This document shows, piece after piece, positions 9,486 through 17,137 of a stretch of 24,011 nt of DNA; position 1 is the first letter of the stretch, and each line of letters begins with the position of its first letter. The notes beneath the pieces are model-generated. The model made no database searches. It saw only the letters and a list, made by a program, of their open reading frames with translations, and was not told the DNA's origin. The position numbers were made by a program, and so were the translations under genes. The DNA is from Porticoccaceae bacterium (GTDB lineage: Bacteria; Pseudomonadota; Gammaproteobacteria; Pseudomonadales; Porticoccaceae), in NCBI GenBank assembly GCA_023229065.1, contig JALNZZ010000015.1, forward strand, positions 1 through 24,011, written 5' to 3'.

Positions 9486-10728
9486 CGCCAGCAATGAGCA
9501 AATGATCGTGGGCCTCGATATCGGCACCTCAAAGGTGGTGGCGATCGTCGGAGTGGCGGGCCCCGAGGGCAAGCTGGAGATCGTCGGTACCGGCATGCAC
9601 ACATCTACCGGTATGAAAAAAGGCGTAGTGGTAAATATCGAGTCGACTGTGCATGCCATCCAGCGCGCTATCGAGGAAGCTGAGCTGATGGCCGGCTGCC
9701 ATATCCACTCCGTGTATGCCGGTATTTCCGGCAGCCATATGCGCAGTCTCAACTCCCACGGCATCGTTGCCATCCGCGACCGCGAAGTGCTGCCGCAGGA
9801 TGTTGAAAGAGTCATTGATGCAGCGCGGGCAGTGGCTATTCCCGCCGATCAGGAGATCCTCCATGTGCTGCCTCAGGAGTTCATCATCGACAACCAGGAG
9901 GGAGTGAAAGAGCCTCTGGGCATGTCGGGGGTGCGTCTTGAGGCCAAGGTTCATCTGGTGACCTGTGCTGCCAATGCCGCTCAGAACATCAAGAAGTGTA
10001 TCCGCAGCTGCGGCCTGGAGGTAGAGGATGTCATTCTCGAACAGCTGGCCGCGAGCCACGCAGTACTGACTGCCGACGAAAAGCAGCTCGGAGTGTGCCT
10101 GGTGGATATCGGCGGCGGCACCACGGATATCGCCATTTTCTCGGAGGGCGCCATTCGCCACACCGGGGTGATCCCCATCGCCGGCGACCAGGTGACCAAC
10201 GATATCGCCATGGCCCTGCGGACGCCCACCGCTCACGCTGAGGAGCTGAAGATTCGCTACGCCTGCGCCCTCGCCAAGCTGGCCGGCCCCAGTGAAACCA
10301 TCAAGGTACCCAGCGTCGGGGACCGCGCGCCCCGCGACCTGTCGCGACAGGCCCTTGCGGAGGTGGTGGAGCCGCGCTACGACGAGCTGTTTTCCATGGT
10401 TCAGGCCGAACTGCGTCGCAGTGGCTACGAAGACCTGATGGCGGCCGGCATCGTGCTGACCGGTGGCACCTCGAAAATGGAAGGCGTGGTAGAGCTGGCA
10501 GAGGAAATCTTTCATATGCCGGTACGGGTAGGGGCACCCCACGATATTCGGGGCCTTACCGACATCGTCAACAACCCGATCTATTCCACTGGCGTGGGAC
10601 TGTTGCTCTACGGCATGCAGCAGCACCACGAGGGCAACCGCCAGCACCAGCGGCGCGGCAAGGAAAAGAGCGGGGCCATGAGCAAAATGCTGGGCAGGCT
10701 CAAGGGCCTGTTTCAGGGGGATCTCTGA
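9478..10728 (+). CDS. ftsA: Cell division protein FtsA (actin-like Z-ring anchor)
   Basis: An actin-fold ATP-binding protein that tethers FtsZ to the membrane and recruits later division proteins. The 416-residue form starts at ATG 9478, chosen because AAAGAGG lies seven bases upstream; an in-frame upstream start at 9448 would add ten basic residues before the conserved VGLDIGTSKV at 11-20. Other marks: VDIGGGTTDIAIF (phosphate 2) at 209-221, TGGTSKMEGV (adenosine motif) at 328-337, and a C-terminal amphipathic helix MLGRLKGLFQGDL that is the membrane-targeting sequence. It begins inside the ftsQ end and is followed by an 87-base gap to ftsZ. Confidence 0.96.
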   Translation: MASASNEQMIVGLDIGTSKVVAIVGVAGPEGKLEIVGTGMHTSTGMKKGVVVNIESTVHAIQRAIEEAELMAGCHIHSVYAGISGSHMRSLNSHGIVAIRDREVLPQDVERVIDAARAVAIPADQEILHVLPQEFIIDNQEGVKEPLGMSGVRLEAKVHLVTCAANAAQNIKKCIRSCGLEVEDVILEQLAASHAVLTADEKQLGVCLVDIGGGTTDIAIFSEGAIRHTGVIPIAGDQVTNDIAMALRTPTAHAEELKIRYACALAKLAGPSETIKVPSVGDRAPRDLSRQALAEVVEPRYDELFSMVQAELRRSGYEDLMAAGIVLTGGTSKMEGVVELAEEIFHMPVRVGAPHDIRGLTDIVNNPIYSTGVGLLLYGMQQHHEGNRQHQRRGKEKSGAMSKMLGRLKGLFQGDL

Positions 10729-10815
10729 CAGTGCCAGCAGGCGCGGTCGGGATAAACGGGGCAAAGGGAAACGTTTTATCAACTTTTGTAATCAACCAAC
10801 CGAGGGGTAATCAAC
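10729..10815 (+). promoter_or_regulatory. ftsZ leader with repeated ATCAAC motifs
   Basis: This 87-base gap between ftsA and ftsZ is the longest inside the dcw part of the window. It contains three copies of ATCAAC (10778-10783, 10791-10796, 10810-10815); the last two lie within a 9-base direct repeat GTAATCAAC (10788-10796 and 10807-10815) that brackets the GAGGGG ribosome site, the second copy abutting the ATG. No convincing -35/-10 pair was found. The segment could tune FtsZ translation, but this is inference. Confidence 0.35.
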
Positions 10816-11997
10816 ATGTTTGAAATCGTGGATAACATTCCGCAATGCGCGGAAATCAAGGTGATCGGTGTCGGTGGGGGCGGTGGCAACGCCGTCAGAC
10901 ACATGATCGAAAGTCAGGTGCAGGGTGTCGAGTTCATCTGTGCCAATACCGATGCTCAAGCGCTCAAGGATCTGCAGGGCACCACCCTGCTGCAATTGGG
11001 CAACGGCATCACCAAGGGCCTGGGTGCCGGAGCCAACCCGGAGGTCGGTCGCCAGTCGGCGATGGAGGACCGCGACCGCATCGCCGACGTGCTGCAGGGT
11101 GCCGACATGGTATTCGTCACCGCTGGCATGGGCGGCGGTACCGGTACTGGGGCTGCCCCCGTGGTTGCTGATGTGGCCCGCGAGCTGGGTATTCTCACCG
11201 TGGCAGTGGTGACTCGCCCGTTCTCTTTCGAGGGCAAGAAGCGCATGGCCATCGCCGAAGAAGGCATTCGCCAGCTCAAGGAAAATGTCGACTCGCTGAT
11301 CACCATCCCCAACGAGAAGCTGTTGGCGGTACTGGGTAAAAACATGAGCTTGCTCGACGCCTTCCGTGCTGCCAACGATGTGCTGCTGGGTGCAGTGCAG
11401 GGCATCGCCGACCTGATCATCCGCCCCGGCATGATCAACGTCGACTTCGCCGACGTGCGCACCGTGATGGGCGAGATGGGCATGGCGATGATGGGCAGCG
11501 GTACGGCCAGCGGTGAAGACCGCGCCCGCATTGCCGCCGAAGCAGCCGTTCACAGTCCGCTGCTGGATGATATCAATCTGCAGGGCGCACGTGGCATTCT
11601 GGTCAACATCACTGCCGGCCCCGATCTGTCTCTCGGTGAGTTCTCCGATGTGGGCGAGATCGTCGAGGAGTTCGCTTCCGACAACGCCACTGTAGTGGTG
11701 GGTACTGCCATTGATATGGATCTGGGCGATGAGCTGCGCGTCACTGTGGTGGCTACCGGTCTCGGTGCTCAGGAAGAGCTCAGCAAGCCGATGCAGGTGG
11801 TGTCCGAGAGCAGTAGTGGTCGCGGCCTCCGTGGCGAGCCCGACTATCGCAGCCTGGACCGTCCTCCGAGTCTTCGCGGTGGGCGCTCGATGTCCTTCAC
11901 GGATGGTGCTGCGGCGCACAAGATGGAGCCGCATCAAATAGACGGTGATATGGACTACCTGGATATTCCGGCTTTCTTGCGCCGCCAGGCGGACTGA
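10816..11997 (+). CDS. ftsZ: Cell division GTPase FtsZ
   Basis: The tubulin-like GTPase that polymerises into the Z ring. The 393-residue protein has IKVIGVGGGGGNAV at 14-27, the tubulin signature GGGTGTG at 106-112, RPFSFEGKKR near 134-143, the catalytic T7 loop NVDFADV at 208-214, and the C-terminal conserved peptide DYLDIPAFLRRQ at 380-391 that binds FtsA and ZipA. A variable linker of about 60 residues (320-378) precedes it. Length fits the family. The ribosome site GAGGGG is at 10802-10807. After the stop come strong hairpins and then the lpxC promoter, suggesting that the dcw operon may end here. Confidence 0.98.
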   Translation: MFEIVDNIPQCAEIKVIGVGGGGGNAVRHMIESQVQGVEFICANTDAQALKDLQGTTLLQLGNGITKGLGAGANPEVGRQSAMEDRDRIADVLQGADMVFVTAGMGGGTGTGAAPVVADVARELGILTVAVVTRPFSFEGKKRMAIAEEGIRQLKENVDSLITIPNEKLLAVLGKNMSLLDAFRAANDVLLGAVQGIADLIIRPGMINVDFADVRTVMGEMGMAMMGSGTASGEDRARIAAEAAVHSPLLDDINLQGARGILVNITAGPDLSLGEFSDVGEIVEEFASDNATVVVGTAIDMDLGDELRVTVVATGLGAQEELSKPMQVVSESSSGRGLRGEPDYRSLDRPPSLRGGRSMSFTDGAAAHKMEPHQIDGDMDYLDIPAFLRRQAD

Positions 11998-12013
11998 CCG
12001 TTCGGTACCCAGA

Positions 12014-12102
12014 CCCGCGCTGATTGTGCGGGGCTCCCCATGCCGCGAACCCCCTCCGCGGCACGGGCGGCTGCGCCGGTGTCGCAGGTAGCAAGGCCTG
12101 CG
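12014..12102 (+). other. Three consecutive hairpins after ftsZ
   Basis: Within the 271-base ftsZ-lpxC spacer I see three stems in a row: 12014-12020 with 12026-12032 (7 bp, one G-U, loop TGATT); 12041-12047 with 12057-12063 (TGCCGCG/CGCGGCA, perfect 7 bp); and 12083-12089 with 12096-12102 (CGCAGGT/GCCTGCG, one G-U, 6-base loop). None is followed by a T run, so they are not standard intrinsic terminators. An 8-base direct repeat GCGCCGGT (12073-12080 and 12102-12109) flanks the third. They may mark the 3' end of the ftsZ transcript or a structured RNA. Confidence 0.45.
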
Positions 12103-12190
12103 CGCCGGTAGCACCCCTGGTTTAGGCAGGCTTCAGTTTTAAGCTGGAGGTGCTCTTCCTGTGCTGTGCGCGTTACTGCAACAGCCCCGG

Positions 12191-12219
12191 TTGGAGCTAC
12201 CCCCTATCTCTGCTACTAT
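12191..12219 (+). promoter_or_regulatory. Probable sigma70 promoter of lpxC
   Basis: TTGGAG (12191-12196) and TACTAT (12214-12219) are separated by 17 bases, close to the sigma70 consensus spacing. Transcription would start near 12226, about 43 bases before the lpxC start. E. coli lpxC also has its own promoter, which supports the assignment; no transcript data are available. Confidence 0.6.
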
Positions 12220-12235
12220 TCGCGTCCTTTTATCC

Positions 12236-12252
12236 CGAACCTTTTCGGTTCG
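12236..12252 (+). promoter_or_regulatory. Hairpin in the lpxC 5' leader
   Basis: CGAACC (12236-12241) and GGTTCG (12247-12252) form a perfect 6-bp stem with loop TTTTC, inside the predicted leader between the promoter and the GTG start. It ends 16 bases before the start codon, just upstream of the weak AGAG ribosome site, so it could affect ribosome access. Function is inferred. Confidence 0.4.
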
Positions 12253-12268
12253 AGTAGAGACTTGGCCA

Positions 12269-13171
12269 GTGATCAAGCAGCGTACGCTGAAAAATACTAT
12301 TCGTGCCACCGGTGTCGGCCTGCACACCGGGGACAAGGTGTATCTCACCCTCAAACCCGCCCCTGTGGATAGCGGGATCGTGTTTCGTCGTACCGATCTC
12401 GATCCGCCAGTGGACATCAAGGCCGAGGCCACCAGCGTCGGCGATACCACGCTGTCCACCACTTTGGTCAACGGTTCAGTGCGAGTGTCCACCATCGAGC
12501 ACCTGTTGTCCGCCATGGCGGGGCTCGGCATCGACAATGCGATTGTCGAGCTGACGGCTCCTGAAGTGCCGATCATGGATGGCAGTTCGGGCCCTTTCGT
12601 GTTTCTGATTCAGTCTGCCGGTATCGCCGAGCAGGAGGCCGCCAAAAAATTTATCCGCATCACCAAACCTATCGAGGTGCGGGATGGCGACAAGGTGGCT
12701 CTGTTTCGCCCCTTTGAAGGCTTCAAGATCTCTTTCACCATTGAGTTCAACCACCCGGTATTCAAGAGCGAGCCGCTCACGGCCAGTGTGGACTTTTCCA
12801 GTACCTCTTTCGTCAAAGAGGTGAGCCGGGCCCGTACTTTTGGCTTTATGCACGAAATTGAATACCTGCGCTCCAAGGGGTTGGTGCGCGGCGGCAGTCT
12901 GGATAACGCCATTGTGGTGGACCGCGAGCAGGTGCTCAACGAGGATGGCTTGCGCTACAAGGACGAGTTTGTCAAACACAAGATTCTCGACGCCATCGGG
13001 GACCTCTATCTGCTGGGGCATAGCCTGATCGGCGAGTACGAGGCGGTCAAGTCTGGCCACGGACTCAACAACGCCCTGTTGCGCAAGCTGCTGGCCAGCC
13101 CTGACAGCTGGGAGATGGTGTCGTTTGACGACAGTGCCAGCGCCCCCATTTCTTATCTGCAGCCAGCGTAA
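12269..13171 (+). CDS. lpxC: UDP-3-O-acyl-GlcNAc deacetylase LpxC
   Basis: The zinc-dependent, committed step of lipid A synthesis in the cytoplasm. Family alignment places the start at GTG 12269 (VIKQRTLKNTI, matching the usual MIKQRTLK), giving 300 residues against 305 in E. coli; an upstream in-frame extension of 36 residues is not LpxC-like. Zinc ligands H78 (in TIEHLLSA), H237 and D241 (HKILDAIGD), the catalytic E77 and H264 (SGHGLNN) are all present. The ribosome site is weak (AGAG). The C-terminus ends ISYLQPA and lacks the nonpolar LAFKAPSAVLA-type tail that E. coli LpxC uses for FtsH degradation. Confidence 0.96.
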   Translation: MIKQRTLKNTIRATGVGLHTGDKVYLTLKPAPVDSGIVFRRTDLDPPVDIKAEATSVGDTTLSTTLVNGSVRVSTIEHLLSAMAGLGIDNAIVELTAPEVPIMDGSSGPFVFLIQSAGIAEQEAAKKFIRITKPIEVRDGDKVALFRPFEGFKISFTIEFNHPVFKSEPLTASVDFSSTSFVKEVSRARTFGFMHEIEYLRSKGLVRGGSLDNAIVVDREQVLNEDGLRYKDEFVKHKILDAIGDLYLLGHSLIGEYEAVKSGHGLNNALLRKLLASPDSWEMVSFDDSASAPISYLQPA

Positions 13172-13253
13172 TGATGACCCTGTCTTTCCTCAAGCCTGAC
13201 CCGTTTGCGCATCAGAGTGCGCGAGCAGGGTGGATCGCGGAGGGGGAAAAGGC

Positions 13254-14189
13254 GTGAAGATCATTTTTTGCAGCGGCGGCAAAGGCGAGGGCCGCAATCG
13301 CTCTCGCACGATTAACATCAACAGTTGGGCCAAGGTGCTACTGTCCCTGTGCGTGCTGGGCATGCCGGTAGGTGCCGGTATGCTGTTAGGTTTCCAGCTG
13401 GGCGGCAGCGGTGCTGGCTCACTGCTGGAAGGTACTGTCGGCAATCTTAAGGACGAACTGGCAGATCAGCGGCGTGCGGTAGCCGAAGGTCGCGAGGACG
13501 CCCGCCGGCAACTGGAAGCCTTGTCCCTCAAGCTGGCCCAGTTGCAGGCCCGCCTGGTGCGTCTTGATGCCCTTGGCGAAAGACTCACCGTTATGGCTGA
13601 GCTGGACGACGGCGAGTTCGACTTCAGCTCCAGTCCGGCCCTCGGTGGCCCTGATGCGGGCGGTGAAGAGCTCTACGACAGCAACCTGCAGCACCTGTTT
13701 CAGGAGCTGGATATCCACATCGAAAGCCGCGAGCAGCAGTTGGCCATCCTCGAGTCATTGCTCTCTGACCGCCAACTGCGGGAGCGCAGCACTGTTTCCG
13801 GTCGGCCGGTGGAGAAAGGCTATATTTCCTCGGGATACGGCTATCGGACCGACCCTTTCACTGGTCGCCGCAGTTGGCATGGCGGTATCGATTTTCCCGG
13901 CAAGCCCGGTACCGAGATCGTGGCGGTGGCCGCTGGGGTGGTGACCTGGTCCGGTAAGCACGGTGCTTACGGCAACCTGGTGGAAATCAACCACGGCGAG
14001 GGGTTTGTTACCCGCTACGCCCATAACGAGCAGAATAAAGTTCAGGTCGGCGACCTGGTGGAAAAGGGTCAGTTGATTGCCGCCATGGGCAGCACAGGTC
14101 GCTCCACCGGCACCCATGTGCATTTTGAAGTCCACAAAAACGGCCGCACTGTAGACCCGTCCTCTTATATCAAGAGTACCCTTCGTTAG
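13254..14189 (+). CDS. Membrane-anchored M23/LytM-type peptidase between lpxC and secA
   Basis: The start is GTG 13254, chosen because GGAGGGGG lies seven bases upstream; an in-frame GTG at 13230 lacks such a site. The 311-residue protein has a basic N-terminus, one hydrophobic span (about 26-49, probably an uncleaved anchor), a charged coiled-coil stretch (about 60-115 and again 140-178) and a C-terminal LytM domain (about 185-305). The zinc and catalytic residues are intact: H209 and D213 in HGGID, and H288 and H290 in THVHFE, with H257 also conserved. It is therefore likely an active periplasmic peptidoglycan endopeptidase. A similar gene occupies this place in Pseudomonas. Substrate and partner are unknown. 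Confidence 0.88.
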   Translation: MKIIFCSGGKGEGRNRSRTININSWAKVLLSLCVLGMPVGAGMLLGFQLGGSGAGSLLEGTVGNLKDELADQRRAVAEGREDARRQLEALSLKLAQLQARLVRLDALGERLTVMAELDDGEFDFSSSPALGGPDAGGEELYDSNLQHLFQELDIHIESREQQLAILESLLSDRQLRERSTVSGRPVEKGYISSGYGYRTDPFTGRRSWHGGIDFPGKPGTEIVAVAAGVVTWSGKHGAYGNLVEINHGEGFVTRYAHNEQNKVQVGDLVEKGQLIAAMGSTGRSTGTHVHFEVHKNGRTVDPSSYIKSTLR

Positions 14190-14206
14190 TCTCCCTCCGC
14201 ATCATG

Positions 14207-14220
14207 CCCGCATCGGCGGG
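14207..14220 (+). terminator. Weak hairpin after the M23 peptidase gene
   Basis: CCCGC (14207-14211) and GCGGG (14216-14220) form a 5-bp stem with loop ATCG, 18 bases after the stop codon. It is not followed by a T run, so it could be a decayed or partial terminator, or a pause site before secA. The remaining 49 bases to secA show no convincing promoter. Confidence 0.3.
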
Positions 14221-14269
14221 TGCCTTCATCAGTTGTTCACAGTTACCGGATTAAAGTTAAGGGCCACAT

Positions 14270-17038
14270 ATGGTTGCCAAGATTCTCAAAGCGGTATTGG
14301 GTAGTAAGAACGATCGTGTTCTCAAGCGGATGCGCAAGACCGTCAAGCAGATCAACAGTCTGGAAGAATCGTTCCAGAGTTTGAGTGATGCCGAGCTGCG
14401 CGCCAAGACAGACGAATTTCGCGCTCGCCTCGATAAAGGTGAAACCCTCGACAGTCTGCTGCCGGAGGCTTTTGCGGCAGTGCGTGAGGCGGCGCGCCGC
14501 GCTCTCGGGTTGCGCCACTTCGATGTCCAGCTGATCGGTGGCATGGCCCTTAACGAGGGCAAGATCGCCGAGATGCGCACCGGTGAAGGCAAGACGCTGG
14601 TGGCGACTTTGGCGAGCTACCTCAATGCCCTGCCGGGCAAGGGCGTCCACATCGTAACGGTCAACGACTACCTGGCATCACGGGATGCCCAGTGGATGGC
14701 GCCGGTCTATCAGACCCTCGGTCTCAGCGTCGGTATCATCCAGTCCTTTCGGGGTCAGGATACGCCCAACTCTTTTCTGGTAGCGGAGCCGGGCGCCCAG
14801 CACAAGCTGGTGGCGGTGAGCCGCAAGGAAGCCTACGGTGCGGATATCACCTATGGCACCAACAACGAGTTCGGCTTCGACTATCTGCGCGACAATATGG
14901 CGCTGCGCCTGGAGGACAAGTCCCAGCGCGGCCATTTCTTCGCGGTGGTCGACGAAGTGGACTCCATCTTGATCGACGAGGCCCGCACGCCCCTGATCAT
15001 TTCCGGCGCTGCCCAGGATAGTTCGGCACTCTACAAGCGCATCAACGCCTTGGTCCAGATGCTGGACCGGGAGAGCGAGGACAGCCCCGGCGACTTTGTT
15101 ATCGATGAGAAGACCCGCCAGGTGGAGCTCACCGAGGCCGGTCACCAGAAGGCCGAGGAGCTGTTGAGTAGCGAGGGGCTGCTGGCTGCCGGCGACAGTC
15201 TCTACCAGGCGGTGAACCTGGGACTGGTGCACCATATTCACAGCGCCCTGCGCGCCCACAACCTGTTCCATCGGGATGTCGAGTACATTGTCCAGAATGG
15301 CCAGGTGGTGCTGATTGATGAGCATACCGGGCGCACCATGCCAGGCCGCCGTTTGTCCGAAGGACTGCACCAGGCCATTGAGGCCAAGGAAGGGGTCAAT
15401 ATTCAGAGTGAGAGCCAGACTTTGGCTTCCACCACTTTCCAGAACTATTTCCGTATCTACGGCAAACTGGCGGGTATGACAGGAACTGCCGATACCGAGG
15501 CGTTCGAGTTCAACCAGATCTACGGCCTCGACGTGGTGGTGATCCCCACCAACCGTCCGGTAAGCCGCAAGGATCTCAATGATCTTGTGTTCCTCACCCA
15601 GGAGGAGAAATATGAGGCAGTGATCGAAGATATCAAGGCCTGTGTCGAGAAGGGTGCGCCAGTACTGGTGGGGACGGTATCTATTGAGTCCTCCGAATAT
15701 GTCTCTGGCGTGCTTACCAAGGCGGGTATTGACCACCAGGTGCTCAATGCCAAGTTCCACGAGAAAGAAGCCAGCATTATTGCCCAGGCCGGTCGCCCAG
15801 GTACGGTGACTATTGCTACCAACATGGCCGGTCGCGGTACCGATATTGTGCTGGGAGGCAGCTGGGAAGCGGAAGTGGCCGAGCTGGAGAACCCCAGCGA
15901 AGAACAGATCGCCGCCATCAAGGAGGCATGGAAGGTTCGCAATGAGCAAGTGCTGGCCGCTGGCGGCCTGCATATTCTCGGTACAGAGCGCCACGAGTCC
16001 CGCCGCATCGATAATCAGCTGCGAGGTCGTGCCGGTCGTCAAGGTGACCCGGGCGTGTCGCGCTTTTACTTGTCGCTTGAAGATCCGCTGATGCGCCTGT
16101 TCGCCTCCGACCGGGTGCGCAACATGATGCGCGCCCTGGGTATGCAAAAAGGTGAGTCTATTGAACATCGGATGGTGTCCAACTCCATCGAAAAGGCCCA
16201 GCGCAAGGTGGAGGGACGCAACTTTGATATCCGCAAGCAGCTGCTGGAGTTTGATGATGTCGCCAATGACCAGCGCAAGGTGATCTATAACCAGCGCAAT
16301 GAATTGCTGGAAGCCGACAACATCAGCGACGTGATCGATGCCGTACGGGTGGATGTGGTGAATCAGGTCATCGGTACTTTCATTCCTCCGCAGAGTTTGC
16401 CGGAGCAGTGGGATGTCGAGGGCCTGGAAGATGCCATCGAGGCAGATTTTGGTCTGCAACTCCCTATCCAGCAGTGGTTTCACGACGATCAGCGCCTGCA
16501 CGAAGAAAAGCTGCGCGGTATGGTGATAGAGGCCGTGAACGCTGCTTATCAGGACAAAGTCGAGCGCATCGGCCCCGATATCCGCGTGATCGAGAAGCAG
16601 ATCATGTTGCAGGTACTCGATCTGCAATGGAAAGAACACCTGTCCAACATGGACCACCTGCGGCAGGGTATCGGGCTGCGAGCTTACGCTCAGAAAAACC
16701 CCAAGCAGGAATACAAGCGGGAATCCTTTGCCTTGTTCGAGAGCATGCTCGACAACATCAAACTGGAAACTATCCGCTTCCTCAGCCGTCTCGAAGTGCG
16801 CAGTCACAGCGAAGTGGAAGAGCTTGAGCGCCGCCAGCTGGAAGCCCAGGCACAGCAAAAAATGGAGTTCCAGCACGCTGAAAGCAGTGCTTTGGCAGAG
16901 GAGGCTCCCACTGCAGCGCCGCAGCCAGATCTGGAGCAGCAGCCCTTCGTGCGCGAAGGCGAGAAAGTGGGGCGCAATGATCCTTGCCCTTGTGGCTCGG
17001 GCAAGAAGTACAAGCACTGCCACGGTAAGCTAAGTTGA
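14270..17038 (+). CDS. secA: Preprotein translocase ATPase SecA
   Basis: The motor that drives unfolded proteins through SecYEG. The 922-residue protein shows Walker A MRTGEGKT at 102-109, the DEVD Walker B at 228-231, TNNEFGFDYLRDNM, GMTGTADTE, TNMAGRGTDI and QLRGRAGRQGDPG in the second helicase domain, and the C-terminal zinc motif CPCGSGKKYKHCHG (C906, C908, C917, H918), which binds SecB and lipids. Compared with E. coli, DEVD is shifted by about 19 residues because of an insertion between about 158 and 182 in the first nucleotide-binding domain. TAAGGG sits six bases before the ATG. No SecM arrest peptide is found upstream. Confidence 0.98.
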   Translation: MVAKILKAVLGSKNDRVLKRMRKTVKQINSLEESFQSLSDAELRAKTDEFRARLDKGETLDSLLPEAFAAVREAARRALGLRHFDVQLIGGMALNEGKIAEMRTGEGKTLVATLASYLNALPGKGVHIVTVNDYLASRDAQWMAPVYQTLGLSVGIIQSFRGQDTPNSFLVAEPGAQHKLVAVSRKEAYGADITYGTNNEFGFDYLRDNMALRLEDKSQRGHFFAVVDEVDSILIDEARTPLIISGAAQDSSALYKRINALVQMLDRESEDSPGDFVIDEKTRQVELTEAGHQKAEELLSSEGLLAAGDSLYQAVNLGLVHHIHSALRAHNLFHRDVEYIVQNGQVVLIDEHTGRTMPGRRLSEGLHQAIEAKEGVNIQSESQTLASTTFQNYFRIYGKLAGMTGTADTEAFEFNQIYGLDVVVIPTNRPVSRKDLNDLVFLTQEEKYEAVIEDIKACVEKGAPVLVGTVSIESSEYVSGVLTKAGIDHQVLNAKFHEKEASIIAQAGRPGTVTIATNMAGRGTDIVLGGSWEAEVAELENPSEEQIAAIKEAWKVRNEQVLAAGGLHILGTERHESRRIDNQLRGRAGRQGDPGVSRFYLSLEDPLMRLFASDRVRNMMRALGMQKGESIEHRMVSNSIEKAQRKVEGRNFDIRKQLLEFDDVANDQRKVIYNQRNELLEADNISDVIDAVRVDVVNQVIGTFIPPQSLPEQWDVEGLEDAIEADFGLQLPIQQWFHDDQRLHEEKLRGMVIEAVNAAYQDKVERIGPDIRVIEKQIMLQVLDLQWKEHLSNMDHLRQGIGLRAYAQKNPKQEYKRESFALFESMLDNIKLETIRFLSRLEVRSHSEVEELERRQLEAQAQQKMEFQHAESSALAEEAPTAAPQPDLEQQPFVREGEKVGRNDPCPCGSGKKYKHCHGKLS

Positions 17039-17068
17039 TCGGGCCCTCTGTATTTGTGGCCTGATTTT
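17038..17068 (+). terminator. Possible terminator behind secA
   Basis: ATCGGGCC (17038-17045) pairs with GGCCTGAT (17058-17065), 8 bp with one G-U and a 12-base loop, followed by a short T run to 17068. The stem begins on the last base of the secA stop codon. The long loop and short T run make it a modest candidate. Confidence 0.4.
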
Positions 17069-17137
17069 ATCTGTACTGGGAATTGCCCTGTATTTATCAA
17101 TTATCGTCAAGACAATTAAGGCTGAGGATAACGACGT

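Noticed and set aside
10792..12114. 440-codon open frame on the - strand opposite ftsZ
   Set aside because: FtsZ motifs are all on the + strand; the antisense frame has histidine-rich, non-family composition.
12161..12268. 36-residue N-terminal extension of LpxC
   Set aside because: The family starts at (M/V)IKQRTLK; the upstream stretch overlaps the promoter and leader hairpin and is not LpxC-like.
14190..14269. secM-like arrest peptide or a secA promoter before secA
   Set aside because: No ORF with a signal peptide and arrest motif exists here. TTGTTC at 14234 has only GTTAAG at the -10 position, too weak to call.
14678..17023. Very long open frame (781 codons) on the - strand opposite secA
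   Set aside because: SecA on the + strand is unmistakable over its full length; the antisense frame is a by-product of GC-rich codon usage, and its translation resembles no family.
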